Source of the DNA: Chloroflexi bacterium GWB2_49_20
Lineage (GTDB): Bacteria > Chloroflexota > Anaerolineae > Anaerolineales > Villigracilaceae
Assembly (NCBI GenBank): GCA_001796335.1
Contig: MGMF01000021.1
Span: 1 to 64,000, forward strand
Direction of reading: 5' to 3'
DNA: 64,000 bases
Of the stretch, positions 33,387-41,553 are shown one piece after another. The notes beneath the pieces are model-generated. The model was given only the letters and a program-made list of their open reading frames with translations. It did not search any database and had not been told where the DNA came from. Both the position numbers and the translations under genes were made by a program. Each line of letters begins with the position of its first letter. Position 1 is the first letter of the stretch.

Positions 33387-33791
33387 CTAATATTTAATAG
33401 CCCGGGGGAGTTTTTTGGCCTGAGCGATCCAGTCTTCAACCTGGCTTTGGGTGGGTAATTTGCGTACAAGTTTCTTGCTGGAATTGACTTCAACGATCTT
33501 GGTCAGTAAATTGACAGCTTTCCTCTGGGATAACTCCACGACAGTATCCACACCAGCTTCTTCAAGCAAGTCAGAATATTCGCTGCCAACGCCTTTGATA
33601 CGGTAAAGATCAACGTGGTTGACCCATTCCAGGATGAGACTATCAGAAATACCGGATTTTCCGGCAATCTCTTTCCTCCCGGCAGGGGTGGTACCCAGTT
33701 TTAGAAGACTATCTGTAGAACCAACCCCAGCCTTTTTCAATTTTTCTGCATATTTTGGTCCGATACCTTCAACGTCAACGAGTTTTGTCAT
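33387..33791 (-). CDS. DUF4332 helix-hairpin-helix protein
   Basis: A 134-residue protein from ATG 33791, with AAAGG upstream; the longer open frame has no such signal. Two helix-hairpin-helix-like repeats are visible: V-E-G-I-G-P-K-Y-A-E-K-L-K-K-A-G-V and I-K-G-V-G-S-E-Y-S-D-L-L-E-E-A-G-V, matching DUF4332. Nucleic-acid binding is suggested by the fold only. Confidence 0.78.
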   Translation of the reverse strand: MTKLVDVEGIGPKYAEKLKKAGVGSTDSLLKLGTTPAGRKEIAGKSGISDSLILEWVNHVDLYRIKGVGSEYSDLLEEAGVDTVVELSQRKAVNLLTKIVEVNSSKKLVRKLPTQSQVEDWIAQAKKLPRAIKY

Positions 33792-34027
33792 TTTATTTTT
33801 CCTTTCGTTATGAGAATCAAGTTCAACTAAGAATATATTTCTAACTGGCAATATAATATATTTTACAACTACATACAATTCAAGAAATTTTCACTACTTA
33901 TTAATTATAGTACATATATCCAAAAAAGTACTACAAAATGCGCCAACAAAAAGTATACTCCATTTTAATAGTTAAACATAAAATATTCCGCCGGTTGGCA
34001 AATAAAATAAATCGAAAAAAAGAAACG

Positions 34028-34526
34028 ATGGCAAATAAACCAATCCGTAAAATGGCAACAGGCGTTGATCTTGCGCAATTATTTGGAGTTGTTGCAGGTA
34101 ATTTAGCTGAAAACCGCGACTCTTTGATTAAAGCAGATACCATAATAAGGACCATGGCGATAACATGGTTGCAATATTTCAATCTGTAGCCAAAATAATT
34201 CAAAGCAAACCAAACTCAGATCAAGCCACCCAGTTGGCTTTTGCCAGCAAGGAAATACGAAAAAATAAAAGCGGATCGGGGTTGTTATACGCAACCGTAC
34301 TTCTAAGACATTTAAAGGAAAAACAAGCACACAAGATAATGCTGCAGCATTGATCCAGGCGTATGGCTTTCATGGATTCAAAGCAAAAGGGCGGGAGCAA
34401 TGTGGAAACATTAATTAACGCAGTGTTATTATCAGGCCCTTTGGGGCAATCCAGTCGCCGATCTCAGTCTGGAACACTGGTGGCGAATACCTCATGCAAG
34501 TTCTTGGTTCTATGACTAAGAAGTAA
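34028..34526 (+). pseudogene. frameshifted conserved hypothetical gene
   Basis: Three frames must be joined to read a continuous protein. The first (ATG 34028) reads V-D-L-A-Q-L-F-G-V-V-A-G-N-L-A-E-N-R. Then a shift near 34140 gives N-K-D-H-G-D-N-M-V-A-I-F-Q-S. A second shift gives Q-D-N-A-A-A-L-I-Q-A-Y-G, then P-L-G-Q-S-S, and a last shift gives L-M-Q-V-L-G-S-M-T-K-K before TAA at 34524-34526. The pattern resembles conserved Chloroflexota hypothetical proteins with an H-G-D-N-M motif; I am not certain of the family. A terminator hairpin follows, as for a former real gene. Confidence 0.6.
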
Positions 34527-34541
34527 GTGCTGCGTTTTATT

Positions 34542-34580
34542 AGCCCATTCGCATTCTTTTGTGAAGGGGCTTTTCTTTTT
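34542..34580 (+). terminator. intrinsic terminator downstream of the frameshifted gene
   Basis: AGCCC-a-TTCGCA pairs with TGTGAA-g-GGGCT (one G-U pair), followed by TTTCTTTTT. In 34581-34872 I see no gene; only AT-rich sequence with a possible TATATAAT-like stretch near 34831-34838 ahead of the lipoprotein gene. Confidence 0.6.
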
Positions 34581-34872
34581 ATTCAGACACATAACTAAAT
34601 GGATCAGGCACGCCGGGTCTTTTCCAAGAACACTAACGATAGGTTCGAATGATAGATTGAAACCCACCATAAGCCAAGCCTCTTTGAATGGTAATGGAGA
34701 AGGCGGATTTCTCGAGCAACTTTATTTTAGCGGATGCAAGATTTGTTGATTTATCATAAATATTATTTCTGGTGAAGCAGCAACCAGCATTTGATTGAAG
34801 CATCTAAGCTTGCAATTTAAACCACGGACATATATAATCCGACTAAACTAGGCAAAACCATGGAGAATAAAG

Positions 34873-35277
34873 ATGAACCAGATATTTAATAAAAGGATCA
34901 TGGTCCTTGGATGTGCACTAACTTTATTTGTGGCTGCGTGTAACGGAGCATCGTCAAGCACTTCTTCACCAGAGAGTGCCGTAGAATCCTATCTTAAAGC
35001 ATTAGTTGGAAAGGATAGTACTTCTCTTTCGACACTTTCTTGTGCGGATTGGGAGCCAAGTGCGCTAATGGAACTCGATTCACTTCAAGCGGTGGATGTT
35101 CGGTTGGATGGACTATCTTGTGCAAAGGCTGGTTCGGATGGTGAATTTACCCTTGTTAATTGCCAGGGGAAAATCATTGCGACTTATAATGGTGAAGATC
35201 AGAATATTGAACTTTCCACAAGAAATTATCAAGTACTGGAACAAAACGGCGAATATCTTGTGTGTGGGTATCAATGA
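34873..35277 (+). CDS. small lipoprotein, first gene of envelope-acylation operon
   Basis: A 134-residue protein with a type II signal peptide: a basic start (N-K-R), hydrophobic core and lipobox V-A-A-C near residue 23. The mature part has a Ser/Thr-rich linker and a small domain resembling NTF2/DUF4878-like lipoproteins (A-V-E-S-Y-L-K-A-L-V-G-K-D). Cys residues late in the chain may form a disulfide. Its TGA overlaps the ATG of the 39-residue peptide gene, so both are translated together. A direct role in acylation is inferred only from position. Confidence 0.75.
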   Translation: MNQIFNKRIMVLGCALTLFVAACNGASSSTSSPESAVESYLKALVGKDSTSLSTLSCADWEPSALMELDSLQAVDVRLDGLSCAKAGSDGEFTLVNCQGKIIATYNGEDQNIELSTRNYQVLEQNGEYLVCGYQ

Positions 35278-35393
35278 GGTTTCGATTATTCTCAAAAGAA
35301 AATATTTGGGCATTCTTATTTTGTATAATTTTAATTGCCCTTGTGATCGTTAGTGCGGATAGTTCTCCAACCTGGATTTATCAAGGGTTTTGA
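35274..35393 (+). CDS. 39-residue single-pass membrane peptide, DltX-like
   Basis: A very short gene overlapping both neighbours: ATG shares bases with the lipoprotein stop (ATGA), and its TGA shares a base with the MBOAT ATG (TGATG). The peptide has a basic N-terminus (R-F-R-L-F-S-K), one hydrophobic helix (about residues 11-27) and a short outside tail ending W34-I-Y-Q-G-F39. DltX of dlt operons has the same design: a small protein encoded beside the MBOAT DltB, with an essential C-terminal F-I-Y-N-E-F-like motif. The aromatic-Ile-Tyr-x-x-Phe match at the very C-terminus is the main evidence. Confidence 0.72.
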   Translation: MRFRLFSKENIWAFLFCIILIALVIVSADSSPTWIYQGF

Positions 35394-36811
35394 TGAGTCT
35401 GATCAGCATCATAATATTAAGTAGTATAGCCCTTTTAACTGGGATGATCAGCCATTCAAGTTGGCGGAAGTATTTGATAATGGGGTTGAGCGTTTTTGCT
35501 CTCTATGCTTTACAGCCCTCTTTGCCAATCCGATATCTTGGGTTCTGGTTGCCTACGACTACGCTGGCAATTACTATAGTGAGTTGGATCCTCACCGGCC
35601 AGAAAGATAATCGCAAATGGAGCGATTCATGGATAGCTGTGATTATTATGGCCGGGGTAATATTTGTAATTGGAATAAGTAGATATAGCGGAACATTTTC
35701 ATATATCATTCCATCCCTACCACCACAAATATTTCAAATAATTATTGCCATCTTCGTAATTATTATTGCTGCTGCGTTCGCTATTAAATTGCCCTGGTCG
35801 GCATCTTCTTATTGGTTATTTTTTCTGGTGGGAGTTTTCGTTCTAATAAAAACACCCTTTTTCGCAAATTCACTAAGTCTGGGACTACGGAATTTGAACC
35901 AACAATCTACTGAATTGGCAAGTTCGTTGGATATTCGGTGGCTGGGATTTTCATATATTGCTTTCAGGATCATTCATACAATAAGGGATCGTCAAACTGG
36001 GCGAATGCCGGTAGTGGGTTTGGCTGAGTATATAAACTATGTTATCTTCTTTCCTACACTTACTGCCGGACCAATTGATCGTCTGGACCATTTTGTAAAA
36101 ACATTTAACTCACCTTTGATGGATCGATTGGAAATCATGGGTGAAGGTGGAAAACGAATAGCCCTTGGTTTGTTCAAAAAATTTGTGGTCGCAGATATAT
36201 TGGCGATCATTGCTTTAAATAGTACGAATGCTCTCCAGATCCGTTGGACTGGGTGGATGTGGGTTAGCTTATATGCATACGCTCTACAAATTTTTTTTGA
36301 TTTTAGTGGTTATACAGATATAGCAATTGGTATGGGGCGCTTGTTGGGAATGAAGCTGCCTGAGAACTTTTCTTCACCTTATTTGAAACCAAACCTGACG
36401 CAGTTTTGGAATAACTGGCATATGACGTTGACTCAGTGGTTCAGGGCTTACTTTTTTAACCCTCTTACGCGTAGCTTACGGTCTGGGAAGCGCGTGTGGT
36501 CAATGCCTATGATTATCCTGGTGACACAATTGAGTACCATGGTATTGATTGGTCTTTGGCATGGAGTAACTTTAAACTTTGTCTTGTGGGGCGCATGGCA
36601 TGGTTTGGGTTTATTTGTTCATAATCGCTGGAGTAGTACTTTCAACGTTCGAATTCAAAATTGGGCAACCGATTCGATAAAAAAATTCCTTGTCAATGGA
36701 ATGGGTATCCTGCTTACATTCAACTTTGTAGCCATTGGGTGGGTGTTTTTTGTTTTGCCATCGCCTGCACTGTCTTGGCATGTGATCCAAAAATTATTTG
36801 GAGGAGTATGA
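35393..36811 (+). CDS. MBOAT acyltransferase (AlgI/DltB-like)
   Basis: A 472-residue polytopic protein from ATG 35393 (overlap TGATG). Conserved MBOAT segments are F-F-P-T-L-T-A-G-P-I-D-R, D-F-S-G-Y-T-D-I-A-I-G-M-G, F-W-N-N-W-H-M-T-L-T-Q-W-F-R-A-Y, and L-I-G-L-W-H-G with the catalytic His, followed by W-G-A-W-H-G. Such enzymes take an activated acyl group in the cytoplasm and pass it across the membrane for polymer acylation. Here the donor is probably the carrier protein at 39005-39253. Confidence 0.92.
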   Translation: MSLISIIILSSIALLTGMISHSSWRKYLIMGLSVFALYALQPSLPIRYLGFWLPTTTLAITIVSWILTGQKDNRKWSDSWIAVIIMAGVIFVIGISRYSGTFSYIIPSLPPQIFQIIIAIFVIIIAAAFAIKLPWSASSYWLFFLVGVFVLIKTPFFANSLSLGLRNLNQQSTELASSLDIRWLGFSYIAFRIIHTIRDRQTGRMPVVGLAEYINYVIFFPTLTAGPIDRLDHFVKTFNSPLMDRLEIMGEGGKRIALGLFKKFVVADILAIIALNSTNALQIRWTGWMWVSLYAYALQIFFDFSGYTDIAIGMGRLLGMKLPENFSSPYLKPNLTQFWNNWHMTLTQWFRAYFFNPLTRSLRSGKRVWSMPMIILVTQLSTMVLIGLWHGVTLNFVLWGAWHGLGLFVHNRWSSTFNVRIQNWATDSIKKFLVNGMGILLTFNFVAIGWVFFVLPSPALSWHVIQKLFGGV

Positions 36812-37968
36812 CCGGGCAGGTTGCGAAAAACGAAAAGGAAATTAACGGGAATGGCAATAAACAAATCCGCCTTTCCATGGTTGTCATCAAGGGGCTGATA
36901 TTATTCCTGATATTCAATTTGATATTTGCTGCATGTGGATCAAGGGGAGTTGGAAAAATTTCACTTTATAATTATGTTTTCCCGGGTCGATTCAGACTGC
37001 CTTTTGGTGAAAATCCTGCTGAAGCTTATAATTTTAGCTTGAATAATCTGGATGCCATGTTTGCTTCTCATTTGATTAGTGGGATAGAAAAAACAGCAAA
37101 CGAATATCGGGTTATTTTGATCGGTGATTCTTCTACTTGGGGAATTCTACTCAGGCCTGAAGATACTCTCTCGGGCTTGTTAAATATAAGAGAGCTAAGT
37201 TGCAATGGTCGTTTGATTCGGGCTTACAACCTGGGTTATCCAACTTTGTCATTGACTAAAGATGTGTTGGTCCTGGAGCAGGCTATGCAATTCGAACCCG
37301 ATCTGATCATCTGGCCAGTTACTTTGGAATCATTTCCTTTAGAAAAACAGCTGACATCTCCCCTGGTTGCTAAGAATCTGAACATTATCCAGCATATTTC
37401 AGATAAATATGGTTTACACTTGGGCGGAATAAGCCCCGGGAAGCCTGCATCAAATGTTTATGATAAGAGTATCGTTGGGCAACGCCGGAACATTGCAGAT
37501 TTGCTGCGATTGCAGTTATTCGGTGTTATGTGGTCTGCGACGGGAATTGACCAGATATACCCAACTGATTATGAACGAGCTCAAGTGAACTTGGAGAATA
37601 GCACATCCTTCCATGATTGGTTGCCTCCTGTCCTTGGCAAAGATAAATTGGCATTTGACATATTGGATGCAGGTGAAAAAATAGCAGGTGATGTGCCCAT
37701 TTTGTTGATCAATGAACCAATTCTAATTAGTAATGGAGAGAATAGCGACATCCGTTATAATTTTTATTATCCGCGCTGGGCGTATGACCAATACCGGCGA
37801 ATGTTGGCAGAATATAGCATTGATCACTCCTTGCGATATCTTGACCTTTGGGATATTGTGCCTATGGTTGAGTTTACAAATTCATCAATCCATCTGACGC
37901 CATTGGGTGAAACCATGCTTGCAGAAAAAATTATAGAAGAAATACGTAATGAAATATGCCCCCGATAG
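36808..37968 (+). CDS. membrane-anchored SGNH-fold protein (DltD/AlgJ-like role)
   Basis: A 386-residue protein from ATG 36808, with GAGGAG at 36801-36806 and an ATGA overlap with the MBOAT stop; the longer open frame is unsupported. A signal/anchor helix (about residues 25-42) precedes an outside domain. Block I is I-G-D-S-S-T-W-G. The C-terminal block reads N-S-S-I-H-L-T-P-L-G, with His present but Ser in place of the usual Asp of D-x-x-H. It probably acts outside the cell on the transferred acyl group or the target polymer. Confidence 0.8.
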   Translation: MTGQVAKNEKEINGNGNKQIRLSMVVIKGLILFLIFNLIFAACGSRGVGKISLYNYVFPGRFRLPFGENPAEAYNFSLNNLDAMFASHLISGIEKTANEYRVILIGDSSTWGILLRPEDTLSGLLNIRELSCNGRLIRAYNLGYPTLSLTKDVLVLEQAMQFEPDLIIWPVTLESFPLEKQLTSPLVAKNLNIIQHISDKYGLHLGGISPGKPASNVYDKSIVGQRRNIADLLRLQLFGVMWSATGIDQIYPTDYERAQVNLENSTSFHDWLPPVLGKDKLAFDILDAGEKIAGDVPILLINEPILISNGENSDIRYNFYYPRWAYDQYRRMLAEYSIDHSLRYLDLWDIVPMVEFTNSSIHLTPLGETMLAEKIIEEIRNEICPR

Positions 37969-37978
37969 TGCGAGAAGA

Positions 37979-38941
37979 ATGAAATTAATAGTTAAAATTT
38001 TATTGCTAATTAGTTCAAGCATGATTCTTGTCGCATGTGAACAAAATGTTGTTAAACCAACAAGTGAACTCTCCGTTACAGTTAATTTTTCTGATACACC
38101 AATTCTAATTGGCGATGTCACAGCAGATCCTCCGGTGTTGTCAACGCAGTTATCTACGATGCCGATTCCACCTAAAGCTCCAGGATCAGGAATAGTAGAT
38201 TGGAAAGAATTGCCAGTTGTGCCAGACAGAATTAGCCAGAGGACTCTCGAGATATATAAAATAGGTCAGGAACTGCATAATAACCCTGACGCATTTTCTG
38301 TAATGGGCGATTGCGATAGTTCTCCTTCCTGGTTTCTGGGAGACTTTGATCGAGGAAGTTCATATTATTCATTAGGCGAGTACGCTGAATTAAATCTAGT
38401 GATCGATGCGTTCCAGGGATCGTTCGAAAGAAAAAGTATGGCTGTCAGAAGTGGTTTTAATACAGCATCAATTCTTTCCCCGCTCTGGGCAGATCCGGAA
38501 AGCTGTAAGGCGGGAGAGTCACCTATGGAATGTGAAGTGCGCTTGCACCATCCATCCTTTGTTTTCATCCTTTTGGGGACAAACGATGCTTATAATCTAG
38601 ATGATTTTGAAATAAGTATCCGTAAAGTTCTGGATAGCCTCGTTGAGCAGGGAATCGTACCTATATTGGCAACCAAGGCTGATAACCTGGAAGGTGGAAA
38701 TATTATTAATGCAACAATTTCCATGTTGGCAAGCGAATATGAGATCCCTCTATGGAATTTCTGGCGATCAATTCAATCATTACCTAATCGTGGATTGCAA
38801 CTAGATGGTGCTCATCTTACCTGGGCGCACAACTACTTCGATGATCCTAAAGTCATGGAAAATGCCTGGCCTTGGCGAAATTTGACTGCTTTGCAAGTAT
38901 TGGATAAGGTCTGGCGCGCGGTACAGGAATCGAGATACTAG
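37979..38941 (+). CDS. lipoprotein SGNH-fold protein with Cys at nucleophile position
   Basis: A 320-residue protein with a lipobox V-A-C near residue 21 of the ATG 37979 product; an alternative ATG at 37949 overlaps the previous gene. The SGNH blocks are visible: M-G-D-C-D-S-S (block I, Cys112 where hydrolases have Ser), L-L-G-T-N-D-A-Y (Asn block), and L-D-G-A-H-L-T-W (Asp-x-x-His). The Cys version is also how I remember related Chloroflexota proteins. It may be a thioester-forming acyltransferase rather than a hydrolase; this is inference. Confidence 0.78.
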   Translation: MKLIVKILLLISSSMILVACEQNVVKPTSELSVTVNFSDTPILIGDVTADPPVLSTQLSTMPIPPKAPGSGIVDWKELPVVPDRISQRTLEIYKIGQELHNNPDAFSVMGDCDSSPSWFLGDFDRGSSYYSLGEYAELNLVIDAFQGSFERKSMAVRSGFNTASILSPLWADPESCKAGESPMECEVRLHHPSFVFILLGTNDAYNLDDFEISIRKVLDSLVEQGIVPILATKADNLEGGNIINATISMLASEYEIPLWNFWRSIQSLPNRGLQLDGAHLTWAHNYFDDPKVMENAWPWRNLTALQVLDKVWRAVQESRY

Positions 38942-39004
38942 GGAAATTTTCTTTGGGTTAGTTTCGCCACGATACGTAATAAAATAAATTGAAGGAGATT
39001 TACA

Positions 39005-39253
39005 ATGAATTCTGAAATCAGTACAAAGCTGACAACTTACATTTCGACAGAAATCCTGAAACAACCCAATCGAACGATAGACCCAGAAGCAGCTCTGATA
39101 TCTGGTGGAATTATCGATTCATTCAGCTTGGTTGATTTGGCATTATATATTGAAGATGAATTTGGGGTCCATATTGATGATTTTGAATTAAATTCATCCA
39201 CATTTGACAACATCAACCAATTGGTTAAACTCATTGAATCAAGAGACCAATAA
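39005..39253 (+). CDS. acyl carrier protein (DltC-like role)
   Basis: An 82-residue four-helix carrier. The attachment site is G-G-I-I-D-S-F-S-L-V-D-L, with Ser39 expected to carry 4'-phosphopantetheine. An AAGGAGA precedes the ATG. It lies 5 bases before the adenylating enzyme gene, so the pair forms a loading module as DltA/DltC do. Confidence 0.9.
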   Translation: MNSEISTKLTTYISTEILKQPNRTIDPEAALISGGIIDSFSLVDLALYIEDEFGVHIDDFELNSSTFDNINQLVKLIESRDQ

Positions 39254-39258
39254 AAATA

Positions 39259-40947
39259 ATGCAAACATTTTCGCATATTCTTAAAGGACACTTTGATGAA
39301 AATCCTGATAGGGTTTGCATATATTTGCTTCATCCAAACCAACCGGATCTTCCGGTAACCTATCGGGACTTGATGCGAGGAGCTGCTGGATATGCAAAGA
39401 CCTTTAAAAAAGAAGGAATTTTGCCGGGGGAAGTTCTTGTACTAATTCTTCAGCATGGTATTGATCTGGTATTTGCCTATTTCGGGGCAATCTTGCATGG
39501 CGCCATTCCGTCAATAATGCCTTTTTTAACAGAGAAGCTCTTGCCGGAACGATATCGTGCAGATCTTGCCTCGCTTATTTCTATAACCCGTCCAACAGGG
39601 GTTGTGACATATGAAGATTTTGAGGATGAAGTTCGCTCTGCTCTGATGCCAGAAGACTCGGTGCGCACAGTCATTTTGTCTGGTCATATTGAAAGTCCCT
39701 GCAACCCGGATTTTGAGTCACAAGGTGGAATGGGTAGAAATACAAACGATATTGTTTTACTGCAGCATTCTTCGGGTACTACCGGTTTACAAAAAGGTAT
39801 AGCGCTATCGCATCGGGCGGTCATAAACCAACTTGAGAGCTACCGCGTGGTACTTGGCTTGAATGAAGAGAAAGATATCGTTGTTTCCTGGTTACCGTTG
39901 TATCATGATATGGGTTTGATCGCCTGCTTTATATTGCCAATACTTTTAAAAGTACCCATTGTGTTGTTATCTCCATTTGACTGGATACGCGCTCCATACC
40001 GATTGTTGCAAGCTGTATCGACCTATAAAGGCACGTTAAGTTGGTTGCCGAATTTTGCTTTTAATTTTTGTGCACTTAAAATCCGAGATCGTCAACTTGA
40101 AGGAGTGGATCTATCTTCCTGGAGGGCGGTGATTAATTGTTCAGAACCCATGCGTTTGGAAAGTAATCAAGCATTTTTTGACCGATTTGAAAGATTTGGC
40201 TTGCGATATGAAGCATTGGCTACCTGTTATGCCATGGCAGAAAATGTATTTGCTGTAACCCAGGGAGGAATTGGGGAGTCTGTTAAGGTGGATGAGATCG
40301 ATCGTGATGGTTTACATGTGGAAAGAGTGGCAAGAACACCCATTGATGGAAAAGCCACTTTAAAAATGCTTTCGGCTGGAAAGCCGATTCCTAATGTAAA
40401 GGTGCAGATATTGGATGGGGATGGAATTCCCTTGCCGGACCGAATCATTGGCGAGATCGCACTGAACAGTAACTGCATGTTGACCGGATATTACAATCGG
40501 CCGGAGGAAACACGGAAAGCATTTCTAAAGGGCTGGTATTTGACTGGTGATTATGGTTATCTGGCGGATGGAGAAATTTATATTACTGGCAGGAAAAAGG
40601 ATTTAATCATCGTGGGCGGGAAAAATGTGTATCCTCAGGACATTGAATTGCTCGCCATGGAAGTCCCAAAAGCCCATCCAGGTCGGGTGGTAGTCTTTGG
40701 TGTTTTTAATGAGGAATTAGGAACAGAAGATGTAGTACTAATAGCCGAGGTTAGAACCGAAGATCCTGAAGAAAATGAACGTATCTCAGATCAAATCCGA
40801 CAGGTGGTTACAAGAGGGTCAGCTATTGCTCTGAGACAAGTATTACTAGTCGGTGAGAAATGGCTGATAAAAACATCCTCGGGAAAAATTGCCAGACTGG
40901 CGAATCGAGAAAAATACTTGAAGGGAATCAAATCAACAGATCATTAA
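39259..40947 (+). CDS. acyl-adenylate-forming ligase (FAAL/FadD/DltA-like role)
   Basis: A 562-residue ANL-superfamily enzyme. The P-loop is H-S-S-G-T-T-G-L-Q-K-G (about residue 172). W-L-P-L-Y-H-D-M-G-L is typical of fatty-acyl-AMP ligase-like enzymes. Y-L-T-G-D-Y-G-like sequence (Y-L-T-G-D-Y-G-Y) and G-R-K-K-D-L-I-I-V-G-G-K-N-V-Y-P follow, with the C-terminal catalytic Lys in K-T-S-S-G-K-I-A-R. It would activate a carboxylic acid as acyl-AMP and load it on the adjacent carrier. Similarity to FAALs favours a fatty or short acyl substrate over D-alanine, but specificity cannot be read by eye. Confidence 0.88.
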   Translation: MQTFSHILKGHFDENPDRVCIYLLHPNQPDLPVTYRDLMRGAAGYAKTFKKEGILPGEVLVLILQHGIDLVFAYFGAILHGAIPSIMPFLTEKLLPERYRADLASLISITRPTGVVTYEDFEDEVRSALMPEDSVRTVILSGHIESPCNPDFESQGGMGRNTNDIVLLQHSSGTTGLQKGIALSHRAVINQLESYRVVLGLNEEKDIVVSWLPLYHDMGLIACFILPILLKVPIVLLSPFDWIRAPYRLLQAVSTYKGTLSWLPNFAFNFCALKIRDRQLEGVDLSSWRAVINCSEPMRLESNQAFFDRFERFGLRYEALATCYAMAENVFAVTQGGIGESVKVDEIDRDGLHVERVARTPIDGKATLKMLSAGKPIPNVKVQILDGDGIPLPDRIIGEIALNSNCMLTGYYNRPEETRKAFLKGWYLTGDYGYLADGEIYITGRKKDLIIVGGKNVYPQDIELLAMEVPKAHPGRVVVFGVFNEELGTEDVVLIAEVRTEDPEENERISDQIRQVVTRGSAIALRQVLLVGEKWLIKTSSGKIARLANREKYLKGIKSTDH

Positions 40948-41040
40948 TCTTTTGAGGCTATGAGACACTGAATGCCAATATTCACTGAATCGCAATTATG
41001 GTGAACTAAGTTATTCTTCAAATCGAATTTCTAGATGAAC

Positions 41041-41226
41041 TTATATTTGGAGTCGTTGAAACGGAAAAACCAACCATCCGAAACGACCTGATTTATATAT
41101 ATAGATAGGTTTGTTGACAGTCATTACAATTTGGTCAGTTCCGTAATAGAAACCGAACTTTGCATCCGGGGCGACTATTTGTCCATTCATCTTTTGGATA
41201 AAGGAATAAGTGTCCGATATTTTCTT
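41041..41226 (-). pseudogene. possible remnant of an unidentified protein gene
   Basis: A minus-strand frame ending at TAA 41041-41043 reads about 60 residues of protein-like sequence (I-Q-K-M-N-G-Q-I-V-A-P-D, K-F-G-F-Y-Y-G-T-D-Q-I-V) without a convincing start or ribosome binding site. It lies in the 600-base gap after the acylation operon. I do not recognise a family, and chance is not excluded. Confidence 0.25.
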
Positions 41227-41292
41227 GTAAGTACAGTTCTTGAACTTGTGTAATATCCTTTCTTCCTGTTTTATAATAATGTATGAGGAAGG

Positions 41293-41553
41293 TTGGTTAT
41301 CATTGGTTTCCTGGGTTTCTTTAATTTTGGGAGGTACGCTAATTCAAAAGGGGGACTCTATGTTAACATGCATGGTAAAAGTGGAACGGTAATGACACTG
41401 GAAAATATAACAAGAAAATTTGGAAGAGTTAATCTATTAATCATCGGTATTGCGGCAGACCGATTTGAATTGACAACTGCTATGTGGGTTTTTATTGCTG
41501 ACCCGGTGGCATTATTGGTAGGCTTGCTAATTAGGAAAAACAAAATTACATGA
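41293..41553 (+). pseudogene. remnant resembling the C-terminus of an MFS transporter
   Basis: The C-terminal half of this 86-residue frame reads I-I-G-I-A-A-D-R-F-E-L-T-T-A-M-W-V-F-I-A-D-P-V-A-L-L-V-G-L-L-I, in the style of the last helices of major-facilitator transporters. The upstream helices are missing. Its stop overlaps the hemW start by four bases. It is probably a truncated relic; a small membrane protein is the alternative. Confidence 0.4.

Noticed and set aside
34625-34660. GGTTCGAAT resembling a tRNA T-loop
   Set aside because: No acceptor stem, anticodon arm or CCA-type end can be built around it.
39259-40947. Calling the ligase dltA (D-alanine ligase)
   Set aside because: The W-L-P-L-Y-H-D-M-G-L motif and length fit fatty-acyl-AMP ligase-like enzymes better than DltA; the substrate is left open.
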